Assembly (NCBI RefSeq): GCF_004366035.1
Contig: NZ_SOEE01000011.1
Coordinates: 1 to 64,000 of the forward strand
Origin: Cytobacillus oceanisediminis
Lineage (GTDB): Bacteria; Bacillota; Bacilli; Bacillales; Cytobacillaceae
Direction: 5' to 3'
DNA length: 64,000 nt
Shown: in pieces, positions 1-7,811 of the stretch
Layout of the letters: every line of letters begins with the position of its first letter
Position numbering within the stretch: position 1 is the stretch's first letter
The notes under the pieces: generated by a model
Seen by the model: the letters and a program-made list of their open reading frames with translations, nothing else
Told to the model about the DNA's origin: nothing
Database searches by the model: none
Program-made: the position numbers and the translations under genes

Positions 1-381
1 GTCTTTTTTATCACTCTTTGATTGGGTATTATCACGGTTTTCTTTATTTCTTTTCACCAAATGAGGGTTAACTGTCACTACCTCAATATCTTGTTTCATC
101 AGCCATTTAGAAAGATTAATCCAATAATGACCGGTAGGTTCCATACCAACTATGGCAGCCTCAAGTTTATGTAATCTTTTAATGCTATTAATCCAGATTA
201 ACAGGGACGAAAATCCCTCTTCGTTGTTTGGAAAAGTGATTGGATCTCCTACTACAATCCCACGGAAATTCACTGCTCTGGCTACGTGAAATTGTTGAGC
301 AATATCCACACCAACCACAAGATGTTTTTCAGTAATTCTTTCTATTAGTTGATTTTGTTTGTCCTGCATTTTAAACTTCAT
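1..381 (-). CDS. IS110-family transposase, N-terminal part (cut by window edge)
   Basis: The minus strand is open from ATG 381 to the left edge (127 codons), so this is the N-terminal part of a longer gene. It shows the DEDD-type start of IS110 transposases: VVGVDIAQ near residue 21, MEPTGHYW near residue 88 and NPHLVKRNK near residue 107. An AGGAGG box lies at 392-397, ten bases before the ATG. The enzyme would catalyse RuvC-like cleavage and strand transfer. The second half of the protein and the element's left end are outside the window. It sits next to a cassette-type repeat copy at 485-560. Confidence 0.88.
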   Translation of the reverse strand, partial: MKFKMQDKQNQLIERITEKHLVVGVDIAQQFHVARAVNFRGIVVGDPITFPNNEEGFSSLLIWINSIKRLHKLEAAIVGMEPTGHYWINLSKWLMKQDIEVVTVNPHLVKRNKENRDNTQSKSDKKD

Positions 382-484
382 AGTAAGGGTTCCTCCTAAG
401 TTTGAGTTAGAGTCGTGTCTTACTCATATCTTACTGAGGAGCCCTATTTTTTTCAAAGCTCAAAAATAACGATCTACAGGAATG

Positions 485-560
485 CTAACCTGCCCCTTTT
501 GTTTAATAAGAAAAAGATGCCTGATTCAGCAGCTGATGTTTAATCTAAGCACCAGTTAGT
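485..560 (-). repeat. Cassette repeat, copy 1
   Basis: Read on the minus strand it begins CTAACTGGTGC, passes through CAGCTGC and a T-run, and ends AACAAAAGGGGCAGGTTAG. The CTAAC and GTTAG termini are inverted repeats. It stands between the IS110 gene and the mrpC remnant. Confidence 0.8.
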
Positions 561-624
561 GAAAAACTTTATATTCTGACTACTCTAAACCTACCCACAT
601 ATTACTGAAACAAAATTGCTCTTG

Positions 625-854
625 TTATACCCGATGATCGTCGTTTTCTCTCAAGTTCTCCATATCATCTGTTCCAAGTTCCTGATACGCTCTGTACGCT
701 AACACTAAGAAAAATGCAGTTACTCCAAAACTGATTACAATTGCAGTTAAAATCAAAGCTTGAGGTAGAGGGTCTACATATCCATTAGCTGAATTCTCAC
801 CCAGTAGAGGCGGTGCTTCTTCTCCCTTTGGTAACTCCCCCTTTAAAGTAAATA
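625..854 (-). pseudogene. Remnant of Na+/H+ antiporter subunit C (mrpC/mnhC), 5' missing
   Basis: The minus strand is open between an in-frame TGA near 855 and the TAA at 625-627. The peptide carries the very characteristic MrpC C-terminal half: APPLLGEN, then [17 protein letters not shown], then [18 protein letters not shown] and a charged tail. The N-terminal helices and the start codon are missing, so this is a truncated copy of a host chromosomal gene. It is not followed by a cassette repeat of its own; copy 1 lies 65 bp beyond its stop. Confidence 0.75.
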
Positions 855-1125
855 TTCACTAAAAAGAAAAAGATAGAAGAACTTACAAAAATGAATAGCA
901 AAAATTCCTTTATCTCTTTTGTTCCCATCATTATTTCTTCATTAAAATAAAATTGCATATTTTCATTTATAGAAATAGGAGTTGTAATAATTGATAGGAA
1001 TAATCCTATAACAGTGAAAACCCCGTATATATTGAGAACCTTTCTTATTGTAATTTCCTTTTTTGTAAAAATTTAAATATTTTGAGAAGTTTGTGTATTT
1101 GTTTGCAAACTGCTCCCCCTCCCAT
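800..1125 (-). pseudogene. Frameshifted small membrane-protein remnant
   Basis: From ATG 1125 the minus strand reads a short basic peptide (MGGGAVCKQIHKLLKIF). It then loses frame in an A-rich run near 1060, after which another frame continues with two hydrophobic stretches (VFTVIGLFLSIITTP and LLFIFVSSSIFFFLV) to a stop near 799. No SD is visible. It partly overlaps the mrpC remnant in another frame. I read it as a decayed two-helix membrane protein, with low certainty. Confidence 0.3.
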
Positions 1126-1180
1126 TTTCAATGCTTTAGTAACTGTACGAATTAACATAGAAAAAGTTCCTTAAACTTAA

Positions 1181-1256
1181 ACTAACCTGCCCCGTTTGTT
1201 AAACAAGAAAAAGCCACCTACAAGCCATAATTTCTTTGAAATTTGGTAGCTTATGT
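1181..1256 (-). repeat. Cassette repeat, copy 2
   Basis: Directly abuts the stop of the nucleotidyltransferase gene (TAA at 1257-1259). The minus strand ends GGTGGCTTTTTC, then AACAAACGGGGCAGGTTAG. The left half differs from the other copies but keeps an imperfect inverted structure. Confidence 0.8.
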
Positions 1257-1883
1257 TTAAGTGATTTTTGTATATGAATCTAAAACATTAATCCATGGAT
1301 GTCCATTGGGAAACTGGATACTTAAAGACTTTTTTAACCAATGAAATTCTTTATCACTTAATTTCGGTAGTACATTATTTAAATCAATGACATCTTTATC
1401 TCTAATGACTGAACTTCCACCTTTATAAAGAAGCTGTATTTCTGGTCTTAAATAAGGTATTCCGGAAAGGGATTCTAATCCGATATCCTCTAACAACTTT
1501 CTTATTGCACCGTTTCGTCTATAAATCCAATGTTTATCCACTGTATCAAATATCATAACTTGGAACGCCCAGGATGTTTCACCTTTTTTCTTTGCCCAAA
1601 TATTATCGAATTGGGGAGCTAGCTGTTCTTCCTGATTCCATGGTATTAATTTACCTTTGTAAGCTTTACACATTTCCCAATCATCTTGCAAATGTTCTTG
1701 TAAGATTATGTGATCACACCTTAGTATCACAGTGTCTATATCACTGTGAACACGTGTAGTTCTTTCTAAAAACAAGTCTAAAGCCCATCCACCAGCAATC
1801 CACCATAGAATAGGAATTTTTTTAAATATCATTTGTATTTCGGTCACTGATAGAGGTTTCCAAACTTCTTTATTATCACTCAT
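1257..1883 (-). CDS. Aminoglycoside/lincosamide-type nucleotidyltransferase family protein
   Basis: A 208-residue protein with the nucleotidyltransferase core GGWALDLFLERTTRVHSDID near residues 30-50: a Gly-Gly-Trp turn and the metal-binding DxD-like pair SDID. This is the pattern of the aminoglycoside-2''-adenylyltransferase-like family. Such enzymes transfer AMP to a small substrate; the substrate here is unknown and resistance cannot be assumed. I chose ATG 1883 because GAGGTGG lies just upstream; the TTG at 1895 is part of that ribosome site. A cassette repeat follows its stop without a gap. Confidence 0.8.
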   Translation of the reverse strand: MSDNKEVWKPLSVTEIQMIFKKIPILWWIAGGWALDLFLERTTRVHSDIDTVILRCDHIILQEHLQDDWEMCKAYKGKLIPWNQEEQLAPQFDNIWAKKKGETSWAFQVMIFDTVDKHWIYRRNGAIRKLLEDIGLESLSGIPYLRPEIQLLYKGGSSVIRDKDVIDLNNVLPKLSDKEFHWLKKSLSIQFPNGHPWINVLDSYTKIT

Positions 1884-1920
1884 TTTCCACCTCAAGAATG
1901 TATTTAGTTAGTGTTCTTCA

Positions 1921-1977
1921 ACAAAAACGCCCCTTATTAGCACTATAAGGATAACTGCCTTTAATGGCAGCTCCAAA
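1921..1977 (-). repeat. Cassette repeat, copy 3 (degenerate)
   Basis: The minus strand reads GGAGCTGCCATTAAAGGCAG, then a variable part, then AATAAGGGGCGTTTTTGTTG. It keeps the AGCTGCC block and an altered GGGGC block and lies directly after the stop of the 1979-2542 gene. Confidence 0.6.
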
Positions 1978-1978
1978 C

Positions 1979-2542
1979 TTATTCCAATCGGTTCCAAGTT
2001 ATTGTTTCTACACTTCTTATCTCAACTTCACCATAACTAAATAAATGTGGAATGAAAGGGAACAAACCAAACCTGCTTCCTTTTTCATTGTGAATTTTGT
2101 AAGATTCATATGTTTCTATTGGTATTCCTTTAAGTTCTTTATAATCCTCAATATCCAATGGCTTAATTTCGTCCTCCTCTATATCTTCAGCAGGACCTCT
2201 GTACTTTTCTTTTGTGTAAAGGTAACAAGCATTTTTATTATTTTTGAGTTTTTGAATGGGGATTTTGAAAAAGAGTTGGTCCTCTTTTGTTTTTATGCCT
2301 ATATGGCTTAATGCTTCATAGACGTAATATGGATGTAGGGGTAAAAAATGAAGAACATCATTCCATAAACAATTAAGTTTAGGAATCTTTCTTGTAAGTA
2401 ATTTTTTTCTCTCTGGATGGTCGAAATACTTTTTCGAATACTTGATATACAAATTAGGATGAGCTCCCTTTAAAGAATTCAGAGGAATTAGTTTGTCTCC
2501 CTTTATCTCTTTTGGAACCATATGATATACAAAACTCTCCAC
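1979..2542 (-). CDS. Conserved hypothetical protein (cassette gene)
   Basis: 187 residues from a GTG at 2542 with GGAGGT eight bases upstream. Soluble, mixed charge, no signal peptide or membrane segment. There is a Lys-rich middle and an acidic stretch (EDIEEDEIKPLDIEDY) near residues 118-133. I do not recognise a family. The only context is its place in the array, with repeat copy 3 right behind its stop. Confidence 0.7.
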   Translation of the reverse strand: MESFVYHMVPKEIKGDKLIPLNSLKGAHPNLYIKYSKKYFDHPERKKLLTRKIPKLNCLWNDVLHFLPLHPYYVYEALSHIGIKTKEDQLFFKIPIQKLKNNKNACYLYTKEKYRGPAEDIEEDEIKPLDIEDYKELKGIPIETYESYKIHNEKGSRFGLFPFIPHLFSYGEVEIRSVETITWNRLE

Positions 2543-2607
2543 CGTAGCACCTCCAGGTTTTAATTATTCAATTAACCCCCCTTATTTTCCTGCAAGGTCT
2601 TGTTTCA

Positions 2608-2690
2608 ATAAACTGCCCCTTTTGTAACAAAAGAAAAAGCCACCTGACTTGGCAGTTGAACTTGAATATATGCACCTGTTAGCTGAATAA
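2608..2690 (-). repeat. Cassette repeat, copy 4
   Basis: One of the best copies. The minus strand begins AGCTAACAGGTGCATATATT, contains AACTGCC and GGTGGCTTTTTC, and ends ACAAAAGGGGCAGTTT. It starts 6 bp after the stop of the Nudix gene at 2697. Confidence 0.85.
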
Positions 2691-2696
2691 AATTTA

Positions 2697-3113
2697 TTAA
2701 CACTCACCTTGAAAAATGTAAGGTGTAGAGGATTTTAATAAGTCCCCTACTCCACCTGGATGGTAAGGCATTAAGTTATTAGCAGTATTTATGTCTACCC
2801 ATTTTATTTCTGCAATTTCGTTCTTATCTTTAATTGTAATTTCTCCGTCAATAACTTTTGCCCCAAATGTAATCATTAATCCGTGATGACCTTGTTTAGA
2901 AAAGAACGCTTCATTAACTGCAATAATATTTTTTATTTCAACTACTAAACCAGTTTCTTCTTTTGTTTCTCGGATAACTGCCTGTTCTAACGTTTCACCT
3001 TTTTCAACCGCCCCACCTGGTAGAGACCAAGTTGAATGTCGATTATTAACCATTAAAACCTTCTCTGTTATTTCGTCATAGATAAACGAATATACAACAT
3101 CTACTCTCTTCAC
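2697..3113 (-). CDS. Nudix hydrolase
   Basis: 138 residues. The Nudix box is intact near residues 33-55: GGAVEKGETLEQAV followed by RETKEETGL, fitting GX5EX7REUXEEXGU. Enzymes of this family hydrolyse nucleoside diphosphates linked to another group, using Mg2+ held by the EExxE glutamates. The substrate cannot be read from sequence. The start is GTG 3113 with GAGGAG upstream. Cassette repeat copy 4 follows the stop. A second, different Nudix gene sits at 5773-6180. Confidence 0.88.
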   Translation of the reverse strand: MKRVDVVYSFIYDEITEKVLMVNNRHSTWSLPGGAVEKGETLEQAVIRETKEETGLVVEIKNIIAVNEAFFSKQGHHGLMITFGAKVIDGEITIKDKNEIAEIKWVDINTANNLMPYHPGGVGDLLKSSTPYIFQGEC

Positions 3114-3142
3114 AATTAACTCCTCTTTCTATTAGTCAAATA

Positions 3143-3236
3143 TTTTCTAACCTGCCTCTTTTTTCAATAAAAAAGCCACCTGGTATGGCAGCTGAATCTA
3201 AAAGTAACGCACCTTTTACTTTAAGTAAATTCCTTC
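3143..3236 (-). repeat. Cassette repeat, copy 5
   Basis: The minus strand begins AAAAGGTGCGTTAC, contains CAGCTGCC and CAGGTGGCTTTTTT, and ends AGAGGCAGGTTAG. AGCTGCC and GGTGGCT can pair (two G-U pairs) ahead of the T-run, so the copy could also act as a weak terminator for the gene at 3244. Confidence 0.8.
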
Positions 3237-3243
3237 TATAGCT

Positions 3244-3951
3244 TTATCGTTTTGCTTTAATAATTAAAAAATGGGGGTTTTTCATAAGTCTTTCATACCT
3301 ACCCAGATCTAATGATTTAAATTCTATTGTTGGTTGAGGTTCGATTATGTTTTCGATAGAGAAATACTGAAGAATCTTGTTCAATATTTCATTCAAAGGC
3401 CGACGGTAAAATGGGACATCTATCAACTTACCTTGTCTTTCCCATTGATCAATAATAAGCTCGGTACAGAAGTACTCCTTATCTTTAGAAAGTTTAATAT
3501 CCATAAATGGGTGATGGGTTGAAAATTGTAGTATCCCTCCTGGTTTCAGAACCCTTTGAAATTCACTAAATAACCTATTCCAATCTTGAATATAATGCAC
3601 TACTAGTGAACTAATTATGAGATCGAAATAATCATTTTGGAAAGGCAGTTCTTTTTCAAGATCTAGATTAAGAACCGACGCTTTGTTACCTACACGCCTT
3701 TTAGTAGCTGCTACCATTTCAGAACTGATATCAGTTGCAGTGACTTCTGCACCAAGCTTTAATAACTTATCTGTATACCAGCCTGCTGCACATCCTGCAT
3801 CAAGTACCTTGAGGTTTTTCATATTTGATGGGAGAATGTTTAACATTGCTGGTCTTTCATAAAATATGTTAAATGCATTTTTAGTGTCAACATTGTGTTC
3901 ATAATCACTTGCAAGTTTATCGTATGCTTCTCTAACTCTATAGCTAGACAT
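3244..3951 (-). CDS. Class I SAM-dependent methyltransferase
   Basis: 235 residues. Motif I is VLDAGCAAGWYT near residue 48, followed by an acidic end of strand 2 (VTATDIS), LDLEKELPF and a post-motif DLIISSLVVHYI. This is the methyltransferase-11/25 type that methylates small molecules using S-adenosylmethionine; the acceptor is unknown. ATG 3951 is preferred to ATG 3960 because TAAGG directly touches the upstream ATG and is properly spaced only for 3951. Cassette repeat copy 5 follows 8 bp after the stop. Confidence 0.85.
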   Translation of the reverse strand: MSSYRVREAYDKLASDYEHNVDTKNAFNIFYERPAMLNILPSNMKNLKVLDAGCAAGWYTDKLLKLGAEVTATDISSEMVAATKRRVGNKASVLNLDLEKELPFQNDYFDLIISSLVVHYIQDWNRLFSEFQRVLKPGGILQFSTHHPFMDIKLSKDKEYFCTELIIDQWERQGKLIDVPFYRRPLNEILNKILQYFSIENIIEPQPTIEFKSLDLGRYERLMKNPHFLIIKAKR

Positions 3952-4064
3952 ATCACACATCCTTACAGCATTAATAAATAAGGTTCCGTTTTATTACATT
4001 TGAATTCAACAAAAAAGAGCTCAACTCCTTCTAAGTTAAGCCAATCCTTAAGTATACTTATTGA

Positions 4065-4117
4065 ATTAAACTGCCCGTTTGTGGAATAAGAAATGCGTCT
4101 TTAGAAACGCACCATAA
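4065..4117 (-). repeat. Cassette repeat, copy 6 (short)
   Basis: The minus strand holds GGTGCGTTTCTAAAGACGCA, TTTCTTATTCCA and CAAACGGGCAGTTTAATTC. The middle stem is GCGTTTC/GAAACGC-like and differs from other copies, as is typical of variable central regions in recombination-site families. It lies 124 bp after the stop at 4241. Confidence 0.65.
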
Positions 4118-4240
4118 GGAACAGAATCCGTTGTAGCTTTTAAACTTTTTATTCCAATAGACCTTTCCCCTTTGACCAAAGAAGAGAAAGTTTAGCAATC
4201 ATCATTGGATTTTCTGCCTTTGCCCTATAGATGAGATATA

Positions 4241-4648
4241 TTATTGATTTCTATAATCATATTTATCGTTTGGTACATTTAATGAATGATCATTAATCAC
4301 AACTGTATCAAAGTCTGTCCAAGTTATTTTTGCAATATCTTCACCCGAATTCCAGTAAATATTTTTGGTCTTATTATTTTTTTCATTAAAAACCAACTCA
4401 CCTCGGATAGCATATGTTGTAGTAGCACCTCCGTTGGTGATATATGCTTTCAGAGTGTATTTACCATCAGGAGATATCTTTTCCGTTAAATATTTTCCTT
4501 TTGGCAATCTATTCATATCATAGAAAGCCCAATAAACTCCATACCCGATCAATGAAAAAAATAATACACCGATTATTATAATTACCTTTAATATTTTTTT
4601 ATAAGATTTCTTTTTTTCATTCTTAAACTCAAGTTTTTTAGGCTTCAA
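4241..4648 (-). CDS. DUF5412-type membrane-anchored protein
   Basis: 135 residues. A very basic N-terminus is followed by one hydrophobic helix (ILKVIIIIGVLFFSLIGYGV, residues about 19-38). Then comes an extracytoplasmic beta-rich domain with SPDGKYTLKAYI, RGELVFNE, IYWN, ITW and DTVVINDHSLNV, the recurring blocks of the DUF5412 family of Bacilli. Function unknown. The start is TTG with AAGGAG nine bases upstream. Cassette repeat copy 6 lies downstream after a longer gap than usual. Confidence 0.75.
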   Translation of the reverse strand: MKPKKLEFKNEKKKSYKKILKVIIIIGVLFFSLIGYGVYWAFYDMNRLPKGKYLTEKISPDGKYTLKAYITNGGATTTYAIRGELVFNEKNNKTKNIYWNSGEDIAKITWTDFDTVVINDHSLNVPNDKYDYRNQ

Positions 4649-4779
4649 TTAATATTGCTCCTTATATATTGGGAATAACTTTATTAAACTATTGGTTAAT
4701 GTGATACTTACTCCTAGTCACCCAATCGAAAATTCCACCATTTACAGCAGACAGTTCCCAAAGGATTTGAATTCACTAA

Positions 4780-5595
4780 CTATATCCACTCAGCAAACCA
4801 AGCAACGTAATATGCAGCAGGAATAAAAAGTAACTGAGCCACGATCGTTCCCACAAATTTAGAGCTAATCATAGTTAAGGAATAGCTTTTTAAATAGACA
4901 TAATCGCATTGATTATTCATTACTCTATCGGCCAATACTGATGCTTTTGGATCAATGAATAGTGTTAATAAGATAGTTGCTACACCATTAATAATTCCAG
5001 AAGACATTAACGCTGTCGGTGCATAATCTTCTGGAACAAGCATAGTAGCATATAAAGAAGATAAAACTCCAATTGTAAATACAGCAGAGACAATAATATT
5101 AATTACAAAAAGCCGTTTTGGAATTGTTTTAAATGTAATTCCTTGCAAGTATGTAAATCTTGGTACTTGGAAACATCTTAGTACCTTTTTAATTCCATTT
5201 CGATTTAATTGCTTAAATAATGTAGAAACTATCGAGCCTCGTTCAGTAGATAATTGAATAATGGCTCTTGAAAAAATGTTAATAAAGGTGGGGAATAAAA
5301 ATATTCCTAATAATACTCCAAGAGATGTTACCCCAATTAACACCCTATACTGACCTTCTATGAAGCTTAATTTGTTTAAATCAGGCGCCTCAGCAATAAG
5401 ATTAGCTGTTAAAGGTTGTTGAAACATAGTTGAGAGTCTTGAAACAATCACTAAAGTACTAAACAATGATATGGCAGTAGCAATCAATCTCACCCTGGTT
5501 CCGGAAATCCTTGTCGAATAAGCTAAAGTCTCAATCATCGTTATGATTAATAAGAAAAAGGAAATGGCAACTACTTTACTTGTAACTAACTCCAT
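4780..5595 (-). CDS. amj: Amj-type lipid II flippase (DUF2837, YdaH-like)
   Basis: 271 residues with about six hydrophobic helices. The N-terminal ETLAYSTRISGTRVRLIATA and SRLSTMFQQPLTANL blocks match Amj (B. subtilis YdaH), the alternate lipid II flippase that can replace MurJ in cell wall synthesis at the cytoplasmic membrane. The start is ATG 5595 with AAGGAG upstream; the in-frame TTG 5601 lies too close to the SD. It is unusual to find this essential-function backup on a mobile cassette array. No repeat copy directly abuts its stop; the 4649-4779 gap shows none that I can recognise. Confidence 0.85.
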   Translation of the reverse strand: MELVTSKVVAISFFLLIITMIETLAYSTRISGTRVRLIATAISLFSTLVIVSRLSTMFQQPLTANLIAEAPDLNKLSFIEGQYRVLIGVTSLGVLLGIFLFPTFINIFSRAIIQLSTERGSIVSTLFKQLNRNGIKKVLRCFQVPRFTYLQGITFKTIPKRLFVINIIVSAVFTIGVLSSLYATMLVPEDYAPTALMSSGIINGVATILLTLFIDPKASVLADRVMNNQCDYVYLKSYSLTMISSKFVGTIVAQLLFIPAAYYVAWFAEWI

Positions 5596-5669
5596 ATACA
5601 AACTCCTTAAAAGGTATTCTCATTAAACTATACTATTCTATGGGATTGTTTTGAAGTGGTGTAAATCCT

Positions 5670-5757
5670 TATTAAACTAACCTGCCCCTTTTGTATAATA
5701 AGAAAAGGCCACCCAATTTGGCAGCCGTATATCAATTAATGCACCCGTTTGTTTAGC
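5670..5757 (-). repeat. Cassette repeat, copy 7
   Basis: The minus strand begins TAAACAAACGGGTGCATTAA, contains CGGCTGCC and GGGTGGCCTTTTC, and ends ACAAAAGGGGCAGGTTAG. It lies 15 bp after the stop of the Nudix gene at 5773. Its length and end sequences match copies 1, 4 and 5. Confidence 0.85.
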
Positions 5758-5772
5758 TCAATGTATCTTAAA

Positions 5773-6180
5773 TCAAAATTCGATATAAAAAGGATGAAGT
5801 TTTTCGTTTAAACAAAACTCAATTCTTTGCCTAAAATTTTTCCAAGTGACCATTTCCAAGGCTTTTTTAACTGGAAAGAAACCTACCTCTAAACTCTCTG
5901 GAGATGTTGTCAGTTCTCCTCCGATTGGTTTTCCCAACAACAATGTGTTACATATAGAATCACTTACATTTTGATATACTCCACAAAATTTTAAAACTTC
6001 AATATCTATACCAGTTTCTTCTTTTGTTTCCCTGATTGCAGCGTCCTTTAATGATTCTCCTTCTTCAACCTGTCCCCCAGGCATTTCCCATCCTCTACGA
6101 GGACCTTTAATTAATAAAATCTCTTTTTGCTCATTAAGTACGATAGTTGCTGCTGAAACAATATGTTTTGGTGGTAACAT
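5773..6180 (-). CDS. Nudix hydrolase
   Basis: 135 residues with a full Nudix box near residues 34-56 (GGQVEEGESLKDAA then RETKEETGI). N-terminal HIVSAATIVLNEQKEILLIKG is the usual first strand pair. Likely a nucleotide-pool or ADP-ribose/CoA-type pyrophosphohydrolase; the substrate is not readable. ATG 6180 is preceded by AGGTGAGG. It is only distantly similar to the Nudix gene at 2697, so the two are not a recent duplication. Confidence 0.88.
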   Translation of the reverse strand: MLPPKHIVSAATIVLNEQKEILLIKGPRRGWEMPGGQVEEGESLKDAAIRETKEETGIDIEVLKFCGVYQNVSDSICNTLLLGKPIGGELTTSPESLEVGFFPVKKALEMVTWKNFRQRIEFCLNEKLHPFYIEF

Positions 6181-6240
6181 ATTCTGACCTCACCTTAATA
6201 GAATACTTAATTAATTCGATACTTTTTATCTTTCACCTTC

Positions 6241-6295
6241 TTCAACAATACTGCCCCGTTAGTTAAGTAAGAAAAAAAGCCGCCATTAAAAGATA
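6241..6295 (-). repeat. Cassette repeat, copy 8 (short)
   Basis: The minus strand reads AATGGCGGCTTTTTTTCTTA and then TAACTAACGGGGCAGTATTG. The left arm seen in full copies is reduced. It lies 15 bp after the stop of the gene at 6310. Confidence 0.7.
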
Positions 6296-6309
6296 CGAAA
6301 TATTTCCTA

Positions 6310-6756
6310 TTAGTCTAATGTTGCTACCACTTGATTTAATTCATTTAAGGCTTGGGGTTCAATTTTTAGGGTGAATGTTGATTTTCCTGTACCTCCGTAA
6401 ATAAAATCATATTCGAAAATTCTTTTATCAAGTACACAAGATATATCAAGACCGACCATAGGAACGCTGCCAACCTCAAACCCTGTAACCTTTTGAACTT
6501 CCTTCGGAGAAGCTAATTTTACTTTACTACAACCTAAAATAATTGCTATTTTTTCATAATCAAGTTTGTCACGATCACCCGATACGATTAAAACAAAGTA
6601 TCCTTTATCGGTTTTTAGTATCAACGTAGGTGCAGTTTGCCCAACCTCAATCCTAAAATACTTTGAACCTTCTTCTCTTGAAAGTATTGGTTTTTCATGC
6701 TGAATAATTTCATATTTATATTCGCATCTCTCTAAAATTCCTTGTAATTTATTCAC
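6310..6756 (-). CDS. YbaK/prolyl-tRNA-deacylase-like protein
   Basis: 148 residues of the YbaK/ProX/EbsC fold: TAPTLILKTDKGYFVLIVSGDRDKLDYEKIA in the first half, then KVKLASPKEVQKVTGFEVGSVPMVGL, the family's most conserved block. Members hydrolyse mischarged aminoacyl-tRNAs; the conserved Lys of the family appears as K in TDKGYF or DRDKL. The start is GTG 6756 with GGAGGTG upstream. It lies between repeat copies 8 and 9. Confidence 0.82.
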   Translation of the reverse strand: MNKLQGILERCEYKYEIIQHEKPILSREEGSKYFRIEVGQTAPTLILKTDKGYFVLIVSGDRDKLDYEKIAIILGCSKVKLASPKEVQKVTGFEVGSVPMVGLDISCVLDKRIFEYDFIYGGTGKSTFTLKIEPQALNELNQVVATLD

Positions 6757-6811
6757 AAGAACACCTCCAACATCGACTTAAATATACCATTATTTGGATT
6801 ATATTTAAAAA

Positions 6812-6852
6812 GTTCTTTTTAACTAACCTCCCTCAATAAAAGAAGCGAAAAC
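6812..6852 (-). repeat. Cassette repeat, copy 9 (fragment)
   Basis: Only the right end is kept: the minus strand has TTTTATTGAGGGAGGTTAGT, corresponding to the GGGGCAGGTTAG end of full copies. Weak on its own; supported by spacing in the array. Confidence 0.45.
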
Positions 6853-6959
6853 GGCTGTTTACTCTAGTTTTCTTAGATTTTCATAGTTAATTACCTGCCG
6901 GTAAGTCCTTTATTGTTGGACACTTATCACTTGAAAGGATATATTTGGACTCTTAAAGA

Positions 6960-7180
6960 AAAAAGAACTATAACCCACTAACCAACCAATTACAGAAATT
7001 GGTGGATGAGTCAAAATATGATCGCACTGGTGGATGTCCACATTTCTCATGGAGGTCTACCCTCCCATGCCTCACAGAGTCTTCGCTCTCAAATTCCTTC
7101 GTCCAACCTTTCCATGAGGTGGATGTCGGCCATGCTGCCCCACAGGGTCCATGCCAAGAGGTTATTTTTTTGTTCAAACT
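6960..7180. other. Compositionally distinct non-coding patch
   Basis: About 220 bp are clearly richer in G and C than their surroundings and contain short inverted motifs such as GGTGGATGTCCACA and GGAGGTCTACCCTCC. Overlapping open frames of 67-80 codons exist on both strands, but none has a good SD and the minus one is rich in W, H and C, which is atypical for genes here. I read it as a small repeat or RNA-like element, identity unknown. Confidence 0.4.
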
Positions 7181-7194
7181 TCATTTTCCTTATT

Positions 7195-7232
7195 ACAGGA
7201 ATGCTGCCCCGTTTGTTCAATAAGAAAGTGAT
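7195..7232 (-). repeat. Cassette repeat, copy 10 (right half)
   Basis: The minus strand reads CACTTTCTTATTGAACAAAC followed by GGGGCAGCATTCC, a close match to the right half of the full copies. It lies 9 bp after the stop of the gene at 7241. Confidence 0.7.
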
Positions 7233-7240
7233 AATCAAAA

Positions 7241-7444
7241 CTATATAAAGTTGACCAATTTATCCTTAGAACAATAACTACATTGCTTAACTTCTCTTTT
7301 GATTTCGCCTTGTCTCTTAAATTTATTACAAATCTGATTAACCTGCTGCCTTGGTTGAATATTTAAAACTTCAGACAGGCAATCATCACAATAAATATCA
7401 CTTGTACTTTTTAAGAATTTTTGTATTTTTTCAGTATTAGTCAC
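7241..7444 (-). CDS. Small zinc-ribbon-like protein
   Basis: 67 residues with two cysteine pairs, CDDC near residue 19 and CSYC near residue 56, enclosing a basic helical segment (QPRQQVNQICNKFKRQGEI). Such a layout suggests a four-Cys zinc site with a nucleic-acid-binding helix. The start is GTG 7444 with GAGGT upstream. No family recognised. It is a cassette gene with repeat copy 10 behind it. Confidence 0.65.
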   Translation of the reverse strand: MTNTEKIQKFLKSTSDIYCDDCLSEVLNIQPRQQVNQICNKFKRQGEIKREVKQCSYCSKDKLVNFI

Positions 7445-7597
7445 TACCGATACCTCATAATATTTTTATTTGTTTCTTAATTCTTATTATTCCTTATTAA
7501 GCTAAACTATCCCTTAGCTTAATAAGGAATTCAAGAATAAAAGCGTTTATCCTTTCACGATCACTTCAAGTGTTAGTAAAAATTGATATAATAGTAC

Positions 7598-7783
7598 TCA
7601 TTTACTTCTGTCTTTCTTCCATTTATAAGGTTTACTTGACCAATTATATAAAAGAATAAATAAGAATATCATAAAAGATATCCCTATATTATCAACCCAC
7701 TTAACCTCTTTATTAACAATAAACTGCCAAACATTTGATACTACAAAAAATATTAACGGATATCTAATGCTTTTTTTAAGCAA
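7598..7783 (-). CDS. Small two-helix membrane protein
   Basis: 61 residues with two hydrophobic segments, YPLIFFVVSNVWQFIV and ISFMIFLFILLYNW, and a basic C-terminus (KPYKWKKDRSK). The start is a TTG with a weak GGTGA site. Function unknown. No clear repeat copy lies after its stop in 7500-7597, so it may have lost it. Confidence 0.5.
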   Translation of the reverse strand: MLKKSIRYPLIFFVVSNVWQFIVNKEVKWVDNIGISFMIFLFILLYNWSSKPYKWKKDRSK

Positions 7784-7811
7784 ATTGTCACCACTTTCAA
7801 TTCCCTCTTGT

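Noticed and set aside
6968..7248. Three overlapping frames of 69-80 codons on both strands
   Set aside because: No SD, atypical composition and mutual overlap; better explained as a non-coding patch.
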